A stretch of DNA of 64,000 nucleotides from Paracoccus alkanivorans (GTDB taxonomy: Bacteria > Pseudomonadota > Alphaproteobacteria > Rhodobacterales > Rhodobacteraceae), in NCBI RefSeq assembly GCF_003697785.1, contig NZ_QOKZ01000007.1:112798-176797 (forward strand). The letters run 5' to 3'. Under the pieces are notes generated by a model that ran no database searches, was not told the origin of the DNA, and saw only the letters and a list, made by a program, of their open reading frames with translations. A program made the position numbers and the translations under genes. This document shows positions 34,430 to 43,729 of the stretch, piece after piece; the stretch's first letter is position 1; each line of letters starts with the position of its first letter.

Positions 34430-35493
34430 GCGAGGAAAAAAAGGACGACAAGCCATTCGAGCCGAGCGAGCGCAAGCTGCAGAAGGCCCGGCAGGATGGC
34501 GATGTTCCCCGTTCGACCGAGGTGAACGTGCTGGCCATGTATCTGGGGGCGTGGCTGGTTTTCGCTGTCGGTGCGGGATATGCCATCACGCATTGGCTGG
34601 CAATGGCCACACGGGCGATGGGGGACGGAGGCTGGCCGTTGGAATCGGTTTTCGCCCTCGCCACCTCGCTTGCGCAATATGCGGGACTTGCTCTTTTCGC
34701 CCTGCTTGCCGTGCCGGTCATGACGATCCTGTCGGGCCTGGTCGCGCAACGCGGGCTGGTCTTTTCGGCCAAGAAGCTGGCTTTCGATTTCAAGCGCATC
34801 AATCCGGTCAAGAACGCTGCGCAGAAATTCGGCATGTCGGGGCTGATGACTTTCGGTATCTCGGTGCTCAAGGCCGTGCTGACCTGCCTGGGCGGGTGGT
34901 ATCTGTTTGCCTCTTTGCTGGAGCGGCTTGCCGCTAGTCCGCTCGGTGCGGATGCGCAATGGGTCACGATGCTGGGAAATCTGTTGCTGAAGGTGCTGAT
35001 GCTGGCGATTGCCACATCGGCGGTGCTGGCGGTGATCGATATTTTGTGGAAGCGGCATGAGTATCTGCACAAGCATCGCATGACCCGCAAGGAGATGGAG
35101 GACGAGCAGAAGGATTCCGAGGGCGACCCACATCTGAAGGCCGCACGCCGCCGGAAGGCCGTGGATATCGCCATGAAGCAGATGCTGGCTGATGTCGCCA
35201 AGGCCGATGTGGTGATCGTCAACCCCACGCATTACGCCGTCGCGCTGGAATGGCGGCGCGGCAGCGGGCGGGCACCGGTCTGTCTGGCCAAGGGCACGGA
35301 TGACGTGGCCGCCCGGATCAGGGAAAGGGCGCGGGAACACGAGGTGCCGATCTATTCGGACCCGCCCTGCGCCCGTGCCCTGCATGGCACCGTCCAGATC
35401 GGCGAAGAGATCAGGCGCGAACATTTCGCCGCGGTCGCCATTGCCATCCGTTTTGCCGAGAGAATGCGGCAAAAGGCGCGGCAGGGATGGTGA
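34426..35493 (+). CDS. flhB: Flagellar export switch protein FlhB
   Basis: A 355-residue protein with four membrane spans followed by a cytoplasmic domain. The N-terminus contains PSERKLQKARQDGDVPRSTE, a family hallmark, and the autocleavage site NPTH is at residues 266-269 in VIVNPTHYAVALEW. Cleavage there switches export specificity from rod/hook to filament. Its stop overlaps the fliJ-like gene. The key residues are kept although the neighbouring flhA is destroyed. Confidence 0.94.
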   Translation: MSEEKKDDKPFEPSERKLQKARQDGDVPRSTEVNVLAMYLGAWLVFAVGAGYAITHWLAMATRAMGDGGWPLESVFALATSLAQYAGLALFALLAVPVMTILSGLVAQRGLVFSAKKLAFDFKRINPVKNAAQKFGMSGLMTFGISVLKAVLTCLGGWYLFASLLERLAASPLGADAQWVTMLGNLLLKVLMLAIATSAVLAVIDILWKRHEYLHKHRMTRKEMEDEQKDSEGDPHLKAARRRKAVDIAMKQMLADVAKADVVIVNPTHYAVALEWRRGSGRAPVCLAKGTDDVAARIRERAREHEVPIYSDPPCARALHGTVQIGEEIRREHFAAVAIAIRFAERMRQKARQGW

Positions 35494-35849
35494 ATGACGC
35501 CGGGAAACTCGCCGCGCTGGAGCGGATTGCCCGGCTGAAAGCCGAGCGCGAGCTGCGCAAGTTCGCCGCGTTCAACCAGCATATGACTGCCGCGCGGCAG
35601 CGTGTAGAGCAGTTGCGGAACACGCTTGAACAAAGCTATCGCAGCGATTCCCCGCTCAGCTTGCCCGAAGCCAGGGTGGCGAATGCGCAGGCAGGTCGTG
35701 CGGCCCGCGAATTGCGCATGGCCGATCTGGAGCTGGCACGCATGACTCCCGGCTTCGAGCAGGCCCGGCGCGTGGCCGCCCGCGAATTCGGCCGGGCAGA
35801 GGCGCTGCGGGAACTGGCGCAGGCAAAACGGCGCGGCAGGCAGGATTGA
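35487..35849 (+). CDS. FliJ-like coiled-coil protein
   Basis: A 120-residue, highly charged helical protein with no membrane span. Heptad-like Leu, Ala and Arg patterns run through most of its length (LAALERIARLKAERELRKF). Size, composition and position directly after flhB suggest a FliJ-type export chaperone or central stalk, but sequence conservation in this family is poor. The ATG at 35487 lies inside the last codons of flhB. It ends 28 bases before the convergent leuD. Confidence 0.6.
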   Translation: MVNDAGKLAALERIARLKAERELRKFAAFNQHMTAARQRVEQLRNTLEQSYRSDSPLSLPEARVANAQAGRAARELRMADLELARMTPGFEQARRVAAREFGRAEALRELAQAKRRGRQD

Positions 35850-35877
35850 CCGGCCCCGTGCCGCGCCGGGTGCGGGA

Positions 35878-36483
35878 TCAGACCCAGGGGCGGGCCTGTT
35901 CCATCTGGGCCTCGTAGCTGTCGATGCTTTCGGCCTTTTCCATGGTCAGCCCGATATCGTCCAGCCCGTTCAGCAGGCAATGCTTGCGGAATTGATCGAT
36001 CTCGAAATGGAATTCCTGCCCGTCCGAGGTGCTGACCGTCTGGTTTTCCAGGTCGACGGTCATCCGGGCATTGGCGCCCTTGCGCGCGTCATCCATCAGC
36101 ACGTCCACCGCCTCTTGCGGCAGGGTGATCGGCAGGATGCCGTTCTTGAAGCAATTGTTGAAGAAGATATCGGCGAAGCTGGTCGAGATGACGCAGCGGA
36201 TGCCGAAATCCAGCAGAGCCCATGGGGCATGTTCGCGCGATGATCCGCAGCCGAAATTATCCCCGGCGACAAGGATCTGCGCGTCCCGGTAGGCGGGCTG
36301 GTTCAGCACGAAATCGGGCAGCTCGTTGCCGTCGCGATCATAGCGCATCTCGTCGAACAGGTTCACGCCCAGCCCGCTGCGCTTGATGGTTTTCAGGAAC
36401 TGCTTGGGGATGATCATATCGGTGTCGATATTGACCAGCGGCATGGGCGCTGCGATCCCGGTCAGGGTGATGAATTTATCCAT
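35878..36483 (-). CDS. leuD: 3-isopropylmalate dehydratase small subunit
   Basis: A 201-residue subunit of isopropylmalate isomerase in leucine synthesis. It begins with [20 protein letters not shown], the conserved LeuD block, and contains [20 protein letters not shown], which closes over the active site formed with LeuC. Length is as expected. It follows leuC by 13 bases on the minus strand and converges on the flagellar fliJ-like gene. Confidence 0.96.
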   Translation of the reverse strand: MDKFITLTGIAAPMPLVNIDTDMIIPKQFLKTIKRSGLGVNLFDEMRYDRDGNELPDFVLNQPAYRDAQILVAGDNFGCGSSREHAPWALLDFGIRCVISTSFADIFFNNCFKNGILPITLPQEAVDVLMDDARKGANARMTVDLENQTVSTSDGQEFHFEIDQFRKHCLLNGLDDIGLTMEKAESIDSYEAQMEQARPWV

Positions 36484-36496
36484 GATCGGGGCCTCC

Positions 36497-37927
36497 TCAG
36501 GCAGTTTCGGACGCGAATTCGCGGATATCGACCAGATGGCCGGCCACCCCCGCCGCCGCCGCCATGGCGGGCGACATCAGGTGAGTGCGGCCCTTGTAGC
36601 CCTGGCGCCCCTCGAAATTGCGGTTCGAAGTGGCGGCACAGCGTTCCTGCGGTGCCAATTGGTCGGGATTCATGCCCAGGCACATCGAGCACCCGGCCAG
36701 CCGCCATTCGAAGCCGGCATCCCTGAAGACCTGGTCCAGCCCTTCCTCCTCGGCCTGCGCCCGCACCAGACCCGAGCCGGGCACGACCATGCCGCGCACG
36801 CCTTGGGCCAGCTTGCGGCCCCGCAGCACATCGGCGGCGGCACGCAGATCCTCGATCCGGCCATTGGTGCAGGAGCCGATGAAGACCGCGTCGATGGCAA
36901 TATCGGTCAGCTTCGTTCCGGCGGTCAGCCCCATGTAATCCAGTGCGCGCCGCGCCGCTTCCACCTTGCCACCCGAGAAATCCTCGGGGGAGGGCACATT
37001 CGCGGTGATCGGCAGCGCATCCTCGGGGCTGGTGCCCCAGGTCACGGTCGGCGCGATATCCTCGCCTCGCAGCGTCACCACCTTGTCCCAATGCGCCTCG
37101 TCATCGGAATGAAGAGTCTTCCACCAGTTCACCGCGGCTTCCCATTGCGCGCCTTTCGGAGCATGCGGGCGCCCCCTGACATATTCGAACGTGGTCTCGT
37201 CCGGCGCGATCAGCCCGGCCCGCGCGCCGCCCTCGATGGCCATGTTGCAGATCGTCATGCGGCCTTCCATCGACAGGTTGCGGATCGCCTCGCCGCAATA
37301 TTCGATGACATGGCCGGTGCCGCCCGCCGTGCCGGTCTTGCCGATGATCGCCAGCACCACATCCTTGGCGGTGACACCGGGAGCGAGGCGGCCGGTGACC
37401 TCGACCTTCATGTTCTTCGATTTCGACTGGATCAGCGTTTGCGTGGCCAGCACATGCTCGACCTCGGAGGTGCCGATGCCATGGGCGAGCGCGCCGAATG
37501 CACCATGGGTGGCGGTGTGACTGTCACCGCAGACCACGGTCATGCCGGGCAGGGTCCAGCCCTGTTCGGGTCCGACGATATGCACGATGCCTTGCCGGAT
37601 ATCGTTGACCGGATAGTAATGCACGCCGAATTCACGGGCATTCCTGTCCAGCGCATCGACCTGGATACGGGATTCCTCGTTGTCGATGCCGTTCTGGCGG
37701 TCCAGCGTCGTTGGCACGTTGTGATCGGGCACGGCGATGGTGCGTTCGGGGGCGCGGACCTTGCGGCCGGTCATGCGCAGCCCCTCGAAGGCCTGCGGGC
37801 TGGTCACCTCGTGAACCAGGTGGCGGTCGATATAGAGCAGGCAGGTGCCGTCCTCGGAACGATCGACCACATGGGCGTCCCAGATCTTGTCATACAATGT
37901 CCGCGGGGCGGTTTCGGGATTCGTCAT
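36497..37927 (-). CDS. leuC: 3-isopropylmalate dehydratase large subunit
   Basis: A 476-residue aconitase-family protein carrying the 4Fe-4S cluster. The ligands lie in GSCTNGR and in [11 protein letters not shown]; other motifs are [18 protein letters not shown] near the N-terminus and [20 protein letters not shown]. It isomerises 2- to 3-isopropylmalate with LeuD. The 667 bases upstream contain no recognised gene, so the leuCD promoter should be in that region. Confidence 0.96.
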   Translation of the reverse strand: MTNPETAPRTLYDKIWDAHVVDRSEDGTCLLYIDRHLVHEVTSPQAFEGLRMTGRKVRAPERTIAVPDHNVPTTLDRQNGIDNEESRIQVDALDRNAREFGVHYYPVNDIRQGIVHIVGPEQGWTLPGMTVVCGDSHTATHGAFGALAHGIGTSEVEHVLATQTLIQSKSKNMKVEVTGRLAPGVTAKDVVLAIIGKTGTAGGTGHVIEYCGEAIRNLSMEGRMTICNMAIEGGARAGLIAPDETTFEYVRGRPHAPKGAQWEAAVNWWKTLHSDDEAHWDKVVTLRGEDIAPTVTWGTSPEDALPITANVPSPEDFSGGKVEAARRALDYMGLTAGTKLTDIAIDAVFIGSCTNGRIEDLRAAADVLRGRKLAQGVRGMVVPGSGLVRAQAEEEGLDQVFRDAGFEWRLAGCSMCLGMNPDQLAPQERCAATSNRNFEGRQGYKGRTHLMSPAMAAAAGVAGHLVDIREFASETA

Positions 37928-37997
37928 GGCTCTTGGCTTTCGGCTGTGATGCGAATGATATGCGGGTCGGGCAGGGACGGCGCAAGGCCGCCGGCCG

Positions 37998-38090
37998 TCA
38001 GCCGCGCGCCGTTATGCAGAGCGTTTCACCGTAGAACCGCGAAGGCAGTCGTGCGCGGTCATGGATATCGAAATAGATGAATCCGGACAT
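37998..38090 (-). CDS. Possible 30-residue small protein upstream of leuC
   Basis: An ATG-to-TGA frame encoding a peptide that starts [20 protein letters not shown], 70 bases before leuC and on its strand. The aromatic and charged composition is more protein-like than the other frames here. It has only two leucine codons, which argues against a classical leucine attenuation peptide, and no good ribosome-binding site. I do not recognise it. Confidence 0.25.
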   Translation of the reverse strand: MSGFIYFDIHDRARLPSRFYGETLCITARG

Positions 38091-38395
38091 GAGGGCGTTT
38101 TACGCTCGATTCCCGCGCGAAGCAATATCGGCGGAGGCTTGCCGGGTGGGGGCAGCAGTTTCCAATCGCTGCAAGGAGAGGAGGATAGAGTATGTGAACC
38201 GCGAACGGACCAACGCTGTGCAGGGATCGTGATCGGGATGATACTGGTTTCCTGGTCATGCTGGCGCCGAGCAGGATGTGATGGCATGGCCTTTGGCGCG
38301 CATGGTTTCGCCGCCTTTGACTGGTAGGCTGCGCAGTCACGAAAGCCGGTCGAAAATGGTGCGCATCTTTCAGGTTGCCGATCGACCGCAAACTG

Positions 38396-38518
38396 ATGCC
38401 GCTGGCATTCGCGGCGCTTGCATGGACGGTCGTCCTTATTATGCGCGAGGTTCGGCTGCCGGACGACATGGCAACAGCCGGACGGGGAGATAGCTACGAT
38501 TTTAACGGCACCGATTGA
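38396..38518 (+). CDS. Possible 40-residue membrane peptide
   Basis: The frame encodes MPLAFAALAWTVVLIMREVR followed by a hydrophilic tail of 20 residues, which would make a single N-terminal membrane span. There is no obvious ribosome-binding site, and the frame stays open upstream of this ATG back to about 38322. It could also be the end of a decayed gene. No family recognised. Confidence 0.2.
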   Translation: MPLAFAALAWTVVLIMREVRLPDDMATAGRGDSYDFNGTD

Positions 38519-38621
38519 GATGGAGCGAAAAGATGTTATCTTTAGGGTACCCCTGCGCCGGGGGCGATCGGCGTGCTGACCGGAGGATACAACCCTGTCA
38601 CAAGACGTCTCGCCGGCTCCC

Positions 38622-39017
38622 ATGCCGGCTGCGACCGCCGCGGGAAGCCAGCTGAGCAGCGAACAGCTTCTGTCCCGCATCCTGTCCTCGCTTGAAGATG
38701 ACAAGGCAGAGGACGTCGTTACCATCGACCTGCGCGGACGCTCGGCCATGGCGGATCACATGGTGATCGCATCGGGCCGCAGCGCGCGCCAAGTGGGTGC
38801 CATCGCCGAAAAACTGGCCGAACGCTTCAAGCAGGCGACCGGGCGCACCGCCCGGATCGAGGGCAAGGACACCGGCGATTGGGTGCTGATCGACACCGAT
38901 GATGTCATCGTCCATGTCTTCCGCCCCGAGGTTCGCGACTTCTATCAGCTCGAGAAGATGTGGATGCCCGCCGACGCGCTTGGCCGCGTGCGCGAGGCCA
39001 GCACCCGCCCACAATAG
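38622..39017 (+). CDS. rsfS: Ribosomal silencing factor RsfS
   Basis: A 131-residue protein that binds L14 on the 50S subunit and blocks subunit joining in poor nutrient conditions. The conserved core is DVVTIDLRGRSAMADHMVIA, GTARIEG-like TARIEGKDTGDWVLID, and HVFRPEVRDFYQLEKMW. The ATG at 38622 has no ribosome-binding site, whereas an in-frame CTG at 38595 is preceded by GGAGGA with six bases spacing; the real start may be that CTG, adding nine residues. It is followed after three bases by rlmH, the usual pairing. Confidence 0.93.
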   Translation: MPAATAAGSQLSSEQLLSRILSSLEDDKAEDVVTIDLRGRSAMADHMVIASGRSARQVGAIAEKLAERFKQATGRTARIEGKDTGDWVLIDTDDVIVHVFRPEVRDFYQLEKMWMPADALGRVREASTRPQ

Positions 39018-39020
39018 GCG

Positions 39021-39488
39021 ATGCGTATTGACATCGCCGCCGTGGGGCGGCTCCGCAAGGGCCCCGAGGCGGCGATGGTCGCCGATTACCTTGACCGTTT
39101 CGCCAAGACCGGTCGCGGGCTTGGCCTGCCCGCGATACGGGTGATCGAGGTCGAGGACAAGCGCGGCGCTGGCATGGCGGCCGAGGCCGAACTCCTGTCG
39201 CGCGCGATCCCTGCAGGCGCGGCGCTGGTGATGCTGGACGAGCGGGGCGAGCAGCCGACATCGCCGGATTTCGCGCAGCGGATCGCCACTTTCCGTGACC
39301 AGGCCCGCGATCTCTGTTTCGTGATCGGCGGGGCCGACGGCCTCGATCCGGTTTTGCGTGACCGCGCCGACTGGCAGATCAGCTTCGGCAGGATGGTCTG
39401 GCCGCATATGCTGGTGCGCGTGATGCTTGCCGAGCAATTATACCGCGCGGTGACCATTCTCGCGGGCAGTCCCTATCATCGCGAATGA
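39021..39488 (+). CDS. rlmH: 23S rRNA pseudouridine-1915 N3-methyltransferase RlmH
   Basis: A 155-residue SPOUT-class methyltransferase acting on helix 69 of 23S rRNA in assembled ribosomes. The family trefoil-knot motifs are [29 protein letters not shown] and the C-terminal [20 protein letters not shown] followed by HRE. Length is as usual. It is cotranscribed with rsfS. Confidence 0.96.
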   Translation: MRIDIAAVGRLRKGPEAAMVADYLDRFAKTGRGLGLPAIRVIEVEDKRGAGMAAEAELLSRAIPAGAALVMLDERGEQPTSPDFAQRIATFRDQARDLCFVIGGADGLDPVLRDRADWQISFGRMVWPHMLVRVMLAEQLYRAVTILAGSPYHRE

Positions 39489-40087
39489 TGGTCTCGGCCG
39501 GCAAGGGAGTGGACGACAGCGCTGAAACCGCCTTGTCCTTGCCGGGAACCTGGCGGTCTTCCTTCTTTGCCAAGGTAATACAAGGGACTCCGGGGCCGGT
39601 CTCCGGCCATCGCGGAGCGCAAGGTTCATCCGGTTTCGAAACCAGTCCGGAACCAGCAGGATCTCTCCGCTCCGACAGCCGGATTCCTTTTCGCCATTGA
39701 ACTCCCCCCACCAGCACCTCTATGTTGTGGGTTACGTGCCCAAGCCACGCATCTGCGGGTCGAGCGGCGCCAACAGTTTCGCAGCGCGGCACCTCTGTCC
39801 CGTCAATGGGCGGCATGTGCCACGCGGAAAACCCCGTCTCAGGCGCGATCAACCGCACCGGGATGACGATAAGCACTGGCCCGGACCATTACGGTCCCCC
39901 GGGTCCCACAAAGGAACAGACGCGATGACGCGCGCAACGAATGGATGGAGAGGGAGAGGGCAGGCAGATTGCCTCGCCGTCCCGATGGCCGTCGCAGTTG
40001 CCGCGCCCGCGCCCCAATCATGTCGCAGTCAATCCCGGACGGTGCCATCGGCGCCGCCCGGGAATATCCTGCGCGAAAGACATAACA
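39489..40087 (+). other. 599-base leader region of rne
   Basis: No convincing gene on either strand; a 165-codon minus-strand frame here has no recognisable protein features. The region is rich in short GC hairpins, for example GGACC-ATTAC-GGTCC at 39883-39897. RNase E messages in other bacteria have long structured 5' leaders through which the enzyme controls its own mRNA decay, so a similar autoregulatory leader is likely. A fragment resembling the start of an intergenic repeat occurs around 39555-39570. Confidence 0.45.
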
Positions 40088-42730
40088 ATGGCAAAAAAAA
40101 TGCTGATCGATGCCACCCATGCCGAGGAAACTCGGGTGGTCGTGGTCGACGGAACCAAGGTCGAAGAATTTGATTTCGAGACTGTAAACAAAAGGCAAAT
40201 TTCGGGGAATATCTATCTGGCCAAGGTGACGCGGGTCGAACCCTCGTTGCAGGCGGCGTTCGTGGATTACGGCGGGAACCGTCACGGCTTCCTCGCTTTC
40301 GCCGAGATTCATCCGGATTACTACCAGATTCCCGCTGCTGACCGCGATGCCCTGATCGCCGAGGAGCAGGCCTATGCCGAGGCGCAGGAGGCCGAGGAAT
40401 CCAGCCGTGGCAGCAAACGGCGCAGGTCGTCGTCCAAGGCGGCGAAGGCGCAGAGTGACGATGAGACCGTCAGTGCCGAGGCGCAGGTCGATGATGCCGG
40501 GGATGACAAATCCGCCGGGGATACCGGGGATAACCAGGCAGAGGATCACGGGGCTGAGGAAGCCGACGCTTCCGACAAGGATGACAGCATCGAGTCGGTC
40601 GCCGATGAGGACGTGACCGAAGAAATCCGCGCCACGAAGAAACCGCGCCCGCGCCGCTACAAGATCCAGGAGGTCATCAAGGTCCGCCAGATCATGCTGG
40701 TGCAGGTGGTCAAGGAAGAACGTGGCAACAAGGGTGCCGCGCTGACCACCTATCTGTCGCTGGCCGGCCGTTACTGCGTGTTGATGCCCAATACCGCCCG
40801 TGGCGGCGGGATCAGCCGCAAGATCACCAATGCCTCCGATCGCAAGAAGCTCAAGGATATCGCCGGCGAGCTTTCGGTGCCCAAGGGTGCCGGGCTGATC
40901 ATCCGCACCGCAGGCAGTCAGCGCACCAAGACCGAAATCAAGCGCGATTACGAGTATCTGCTGCGATTGTGGGAACAGATCCGCGAGGTGACGTTCAAAT
41001 CCGTCGCCCCCGCGCCGATCTATGAGGAAGGCGACCTGATCAAGCGCTCGATCCGAGATCTCTACAGCAAGGAGATCGACGAGGTGCTTGTCGAGGGCGA
41101 GCGCGGCTACCGCGTGGCCAAGGACTTCATGAAGATGATCATGCCGTCCCATGCCCGCAATGTGAAGCATTACGCGGATTCGATGCCGCTATATGCCCGC
41201 TACCAGGTGGAAAGCTATCTTGGCGGCATGTTCAATCCGGTCGTGCAGCTCAAATCCGGCGGCTATATCGTTATCGGCGTGACCGAGGCGCTGGTCGCCA
41301 TTGACGTGAACTCGGGCCGGGCCACCAAGGAAGGCTCGATCGAGGAGACGGCGCTCAAGACCAATCTCGAGGCCGCCGACGAGGTGGCGCGGCAACTGCG
41401 CCTGCGCGACCTTGCCGGGCTGATCGTGATCGACTTCATTGACATGGACGAGCGCAAGAACAACTCGGCCGTCGAGAAGCGCCTGAAGGACAAGCTGAAA
41501 TCCGACCGGGCGCGGATTCAGGTTGGCCGCATCTCGGGCTTCGGCCTGATGGAGATGAGCCGGCAGCGCCTGCGCCCCGGTATGCTGGAATCGACCACCC
41601 AGCCTTGCCCGCATTGCCATGGCACCGGGCTGATCCGTTCGGATGACAGCCTTGCGCTGACCATCCTGCGCGCCATCGAGGAAGAGGGCACGCGCAAGCG
41701 CTCGCGCGAGGTGCTGGTGAAGGCGCCGGTCTCGGTGGCGAACTTCCTGATGAATATCAAGCGCGAACATATCGCCGGGATCGAGGCGCGTTACGGGCTG
41801 TCGGTCCGGGTCGAGGCCGATCCGGCGCTTATCTCGCCCGATTACGTGATCGAGAAATTCAAGACCGCGACCCGGCTTGTTCCCGAGTTGCCTCATGCGG
41901 CCTTGTCGGTCGATGCCGAATTGATGGCCAGTATCGATGACGAGGATGATGAGGATGTCCTTGATCAGGCCGAGGAAAGCGGCAGCGAGGCCGGTGTATC
42001 AGCAGAGGACGAGACCGGAGAAGGCAGCCGTTCCCGCCGCCGCCGTCGCCGCCGTCGCCGGAAAAGTGGCGACAGTAGCGGACAGGACGCGCCAAAGGAC
42101 GATGCTGCATCCGCGGATGCAGCACCGGCTGACACGGCCCCGGACGGAGATGATCAGGCTCCTGCGGAGAATCCCGCCGAGGCCGAGGTGAAAGCGGAAG
42201 AGGTGACCGCTCAGCCAGAGCCGGAGGTTGCCGAAGAAAGAACCACCCGCCGGACGAGCTCCCGCTCGCGCTCGCGTAGTCCCAAGACGAGTGATTCACC
42301 GAAAGAGCAGCAGCCGGAAACTTCATTGCCCGAGGTGGTCGATTTGCGTGACCAGCCCGAGGATCCGCGCGCCGAGGAATTCCCTGAGGCGACCGTTTCG
42401 CCCAGAAGCCGGTCACGAAAGACGGCGGAGAAACCGGCTGCGGAAACCGTTAAATCCTTGGCAGAAGCTGCGCCCGAGGCTGCTGTAACGACACCTGACG
42501 CGACGACAGTAGCTGAAGCTGCACCCGAACCTGCCGCAGTGACGGAAGACAGCCTCGAACCGGCATCCGCGACCCCCGAGGCCGAGACGCCTGTCGCCGA
42601 AGAAAAGCCCGAGGCTGATCCGGCGCAGCCGGTTGCCGACCCCGAGGCGCCGCAGGAGGCCGAGATGGCAGAGACTGCCGAGGAAGCTGCCCGGCCCAAG
42701 CGGCGCGGCTGGTGGTCGATCGGCGGCTAG
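40088..42730 (+). CDS. rne: Ribonuclease E
   Basis: An 880-residue endoribonuclease and degradosome scaffold. It begins MAKKMLIDATHAEETRVVVV. The S1 RNA-binding domain (about residues 35-240) is split by an insertion of about 100 residues, very rich in Asp, Glu, Ala and Ser. The catalytic DNase I-like domain contains VAIDVNSGRATKEGSIEETA and IVIDFIDMDERKN, and the zinc-link is CPHCHGTG. The disordered C-terminal third has an Arg-rich block (RSRRRRRRRRRKSGD) and acidic Ala/Pro/Glu repeats, ending KRRGWWSIGG, a tail common in Rhodobacterales. The ATG at 40088 is the only one matching the family start. Confidence 0.96.
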   Translation: MAKKMLIDATHAEETRVVVVDGTKVEEFDFETVNKRQISGNIYLAKVTRVEPSLQAAFVDYGGNRHGFLAFAEIHPDYYQIPAADRDALIAEEQAYAEAQEAEESSRGSKRRRSSSKAAKAQSDDETVSAEAQVDDAGDDKSAGDTGDNQAEDHGAEEADASDKDDSIESVADEDVTEEIRATKKPRPRRYKIQEVIKVRQIMLVQVVKEERGNKGAALTTYLSLAGRYCVLMPNTARGGGISRKITNASDRKKLKDIAGELSVPKGAGLIIRTAGSQRTKTEIKRDYEYLLRLWEQIREVTFKSVAPAPIYEEGDLIKRSIRDLYSKEIDEVLVEGERGYRVAKDFMKMIMPSHARNVKHYADSMPLYARYQVESYLGGMFNPVVQLKSGGYIVIGVTEALVAIDVNSGRATKEGSIEETALKTNLEAADEVARQLRLRDLAGLIVIDFIDMDERKNNSAVEKRLKDKLKSDRARIQVGRISGFGLMEMSRQRLRPGMLESTTQPCPHCHGTGLIRSDDSLALTILRAIEEEGTRKRSREVLVKAPVSVANFLMNIKREHIAGIEARYGLSVRVEADPALISPDYVIEKFKTATRLVPELPHAALSVDAELMASIDDEDDEDVLDQAEESGSEAGVSAEDETGEGSRSRRRRRRRRRKSGDSSGQDAPKDDAASADAAPADTAPDGDDQAPAENPAEAEVKAEEVTAQPEPEVAEERTTRRTSSRSRSRSPKTSDSPKEQQPETSLPEVVDLRDQPEDPRAEEFPEATVSPRSRSRKTAEKPAAETVKSLAEAAPEAAVTTPDATTVAEAAPEPAAVTEDSLEPASATPEAETPVAEEKPEADPAQPVADPEAPQEAEMAETAEEAARPKRRGWWSIGG

Positions 42731-42736
42731 GCACAT

Positions 42737-42769
42737 GCCGGGTGCAGGAGCCTTTCTCCTGCGCCCGGC
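42737..42769 (+). terminator. Hairpin terminator after rne
   Basis: A 14-bp stem (42737-42750 with 42756-42769, one G-U pair) closes a CCTTT loop starting seven bases after the rne stop. It is followed by CGATTTCAT, a poor T-tract, so termination may be partly Rho-dependent, but the stem is the strongest in this region. Confidence 0.65.
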
Positions 42770-42848
42770 CCGATTTCATATGGCTCTGCACGAAGCTGTG
42801 ACGAATTGACCGCTTTCGTCGGACACAGCATCGTTTAAGGTGCCTTTC

Positions 42849-43592
42849 ATGTTTGGGATCGAACTTGCCACCGCCGCCTTCCTGCCCGCCGCTTTCGTGG
42901 CGCTGCTGGCGGGTATCCTGTCCTTTCTCTCGCCCTGCGTTTTGCCGATCGTGCCGCCTTACCTGGCCTATATGACCGGGGTGAATGTGAACGGGTTGAA
43001 AACGGGCGAGCGCAGCGCGGCGTTGCCGGCGATGTTTTTCGTTCTCGGTCTGTCCACGGTCTTTCTCATCATGGGTTTCGCGGCCTCGGCCTTCGGGCGG
43101 GCTTTCCTGCAATACCAGGACATGCTGGCCAAGGTTGCAGGCGTCACGGTGATCGTCATGGGCCTGCATTTCCTGCATGTCTTCCGGATCCCCATCCTCG
43201 ACCACGAGGCGCGGATCGAGGCGGGCAAGCAGGGCGGTGGCGCTTTCGGGGCATATCTTTTGGGGCTTGCCTTCGCCTTTGGCTGGACGCCCTGCATCGG
43301 GCCACAACTGGGCATGATCCTGTCGCTTGCCGCCGCCGGAGGCGAGATGTCACGGGGAACCGGCCTGTTGGCGGTCTATGCGCTTGGGCTGGGCATCCCG
43401 TTCCTGCTTGCGGCGATCTTCATCAATCGGGCTATCGGCGTGATGAACCGGATCAAGCCGCATCTCAAGCTGATCGAGCGCATCATGGGCCTGCTGCTGC
43501 TGATCGTCGGAACCATGCTGCTGACTGGGGCTTTCTCGGCATTCTCCTACTGGTTGCTCGAAACCTTTCCCGGGCTTGCGCAGCTTGGTTGA
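42849..43592 (+). CDS. ccdA: Cytochrome c biogenesis protein CcdA
   Basis: A 247-residue inner-membrane protein with six spans, related to the central domain of DsbD. The redox cysteines are in GILSFLSPCVLPIVPPYLAY and FGWTPCIGPQLGMIL. It passes electrons from cytoplasmic thioredoxin to periplasmic thiol proteins for haem attachment to cytochrome c. The ATG at 42849 has an AAGG site eight bases away; an in-frame GTG three codons upstream is possible. It converges with kynA. Confidence 0.93.
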   Translation: MFGIELATAAFLPAAFVALLAGILSFLSPCVLPIVPPYLAYMTGVNVNGLKTGERSAALPAMFFVLGLSTVFLIMGFAASAFGRAFLQYQDMLAKVAGVTVIVMGLHFLHVFRIPILDHEARIEAGKQGGGAFGAYLLGLAFAFGWTPCIGPQLGMILSLAAAGGEMSRGTGLLAVYALGLGIPFLLAAIFINRAIGVMNRIKPHLKLIERIMGLLLLIVGTMLLTGAFSAFSYWLLETFPGLAQLG

Positions 43593-43729
43593 CACCGAAC
43601 CGCTGGCACGGCTGATAAAAGGCGCCTGATTCTTCTTTGTCCGAATTCCCGCAGGTTGGTTCCAGCCATCGCGTGGGATCTGATATACCGCGCCTAACTG
43701 CATTATCCATTCTGCTATATCAATGCTCT

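Larger units (their letters stand above)
37928..38594. other. 667-base intergenic region upstream of leuC and rsfS
   Basis: No gene of known family is visible on either strand. It should contain the divergent promoters for leuCD (minus) and rsfS-rlmH (plus). Two short open frames (37998-38090 minus, 38396-38518 plus) are listed separately with low confidence. A very strong ribosome-binding-like string AAGGAGAGGAGG at about 38173-38184 is followed only by ATGTGA, an immediate stop, and a 12-codon GTG frame, so it may belong to a decayed gene or leader peptide. Confidence 0.5.

Noticed and set aside
38173..38200. Strong ribosome-binding-like AAGGAGAGGAGG upstream of a start
   Set aside because: The ATG after it is followed at once by TGA and the nearby GTG frame has only 12 codons, so no gene can be called.
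39379..39876. 165-codon open frame on the minus strand in the rne leader
   Set aside because: It overlaps the end of rlmH, has no recognisable domain, a biased GC-frame composition and no ribosome-binding site; it looks like a shadow frame in GC-rich DNA.
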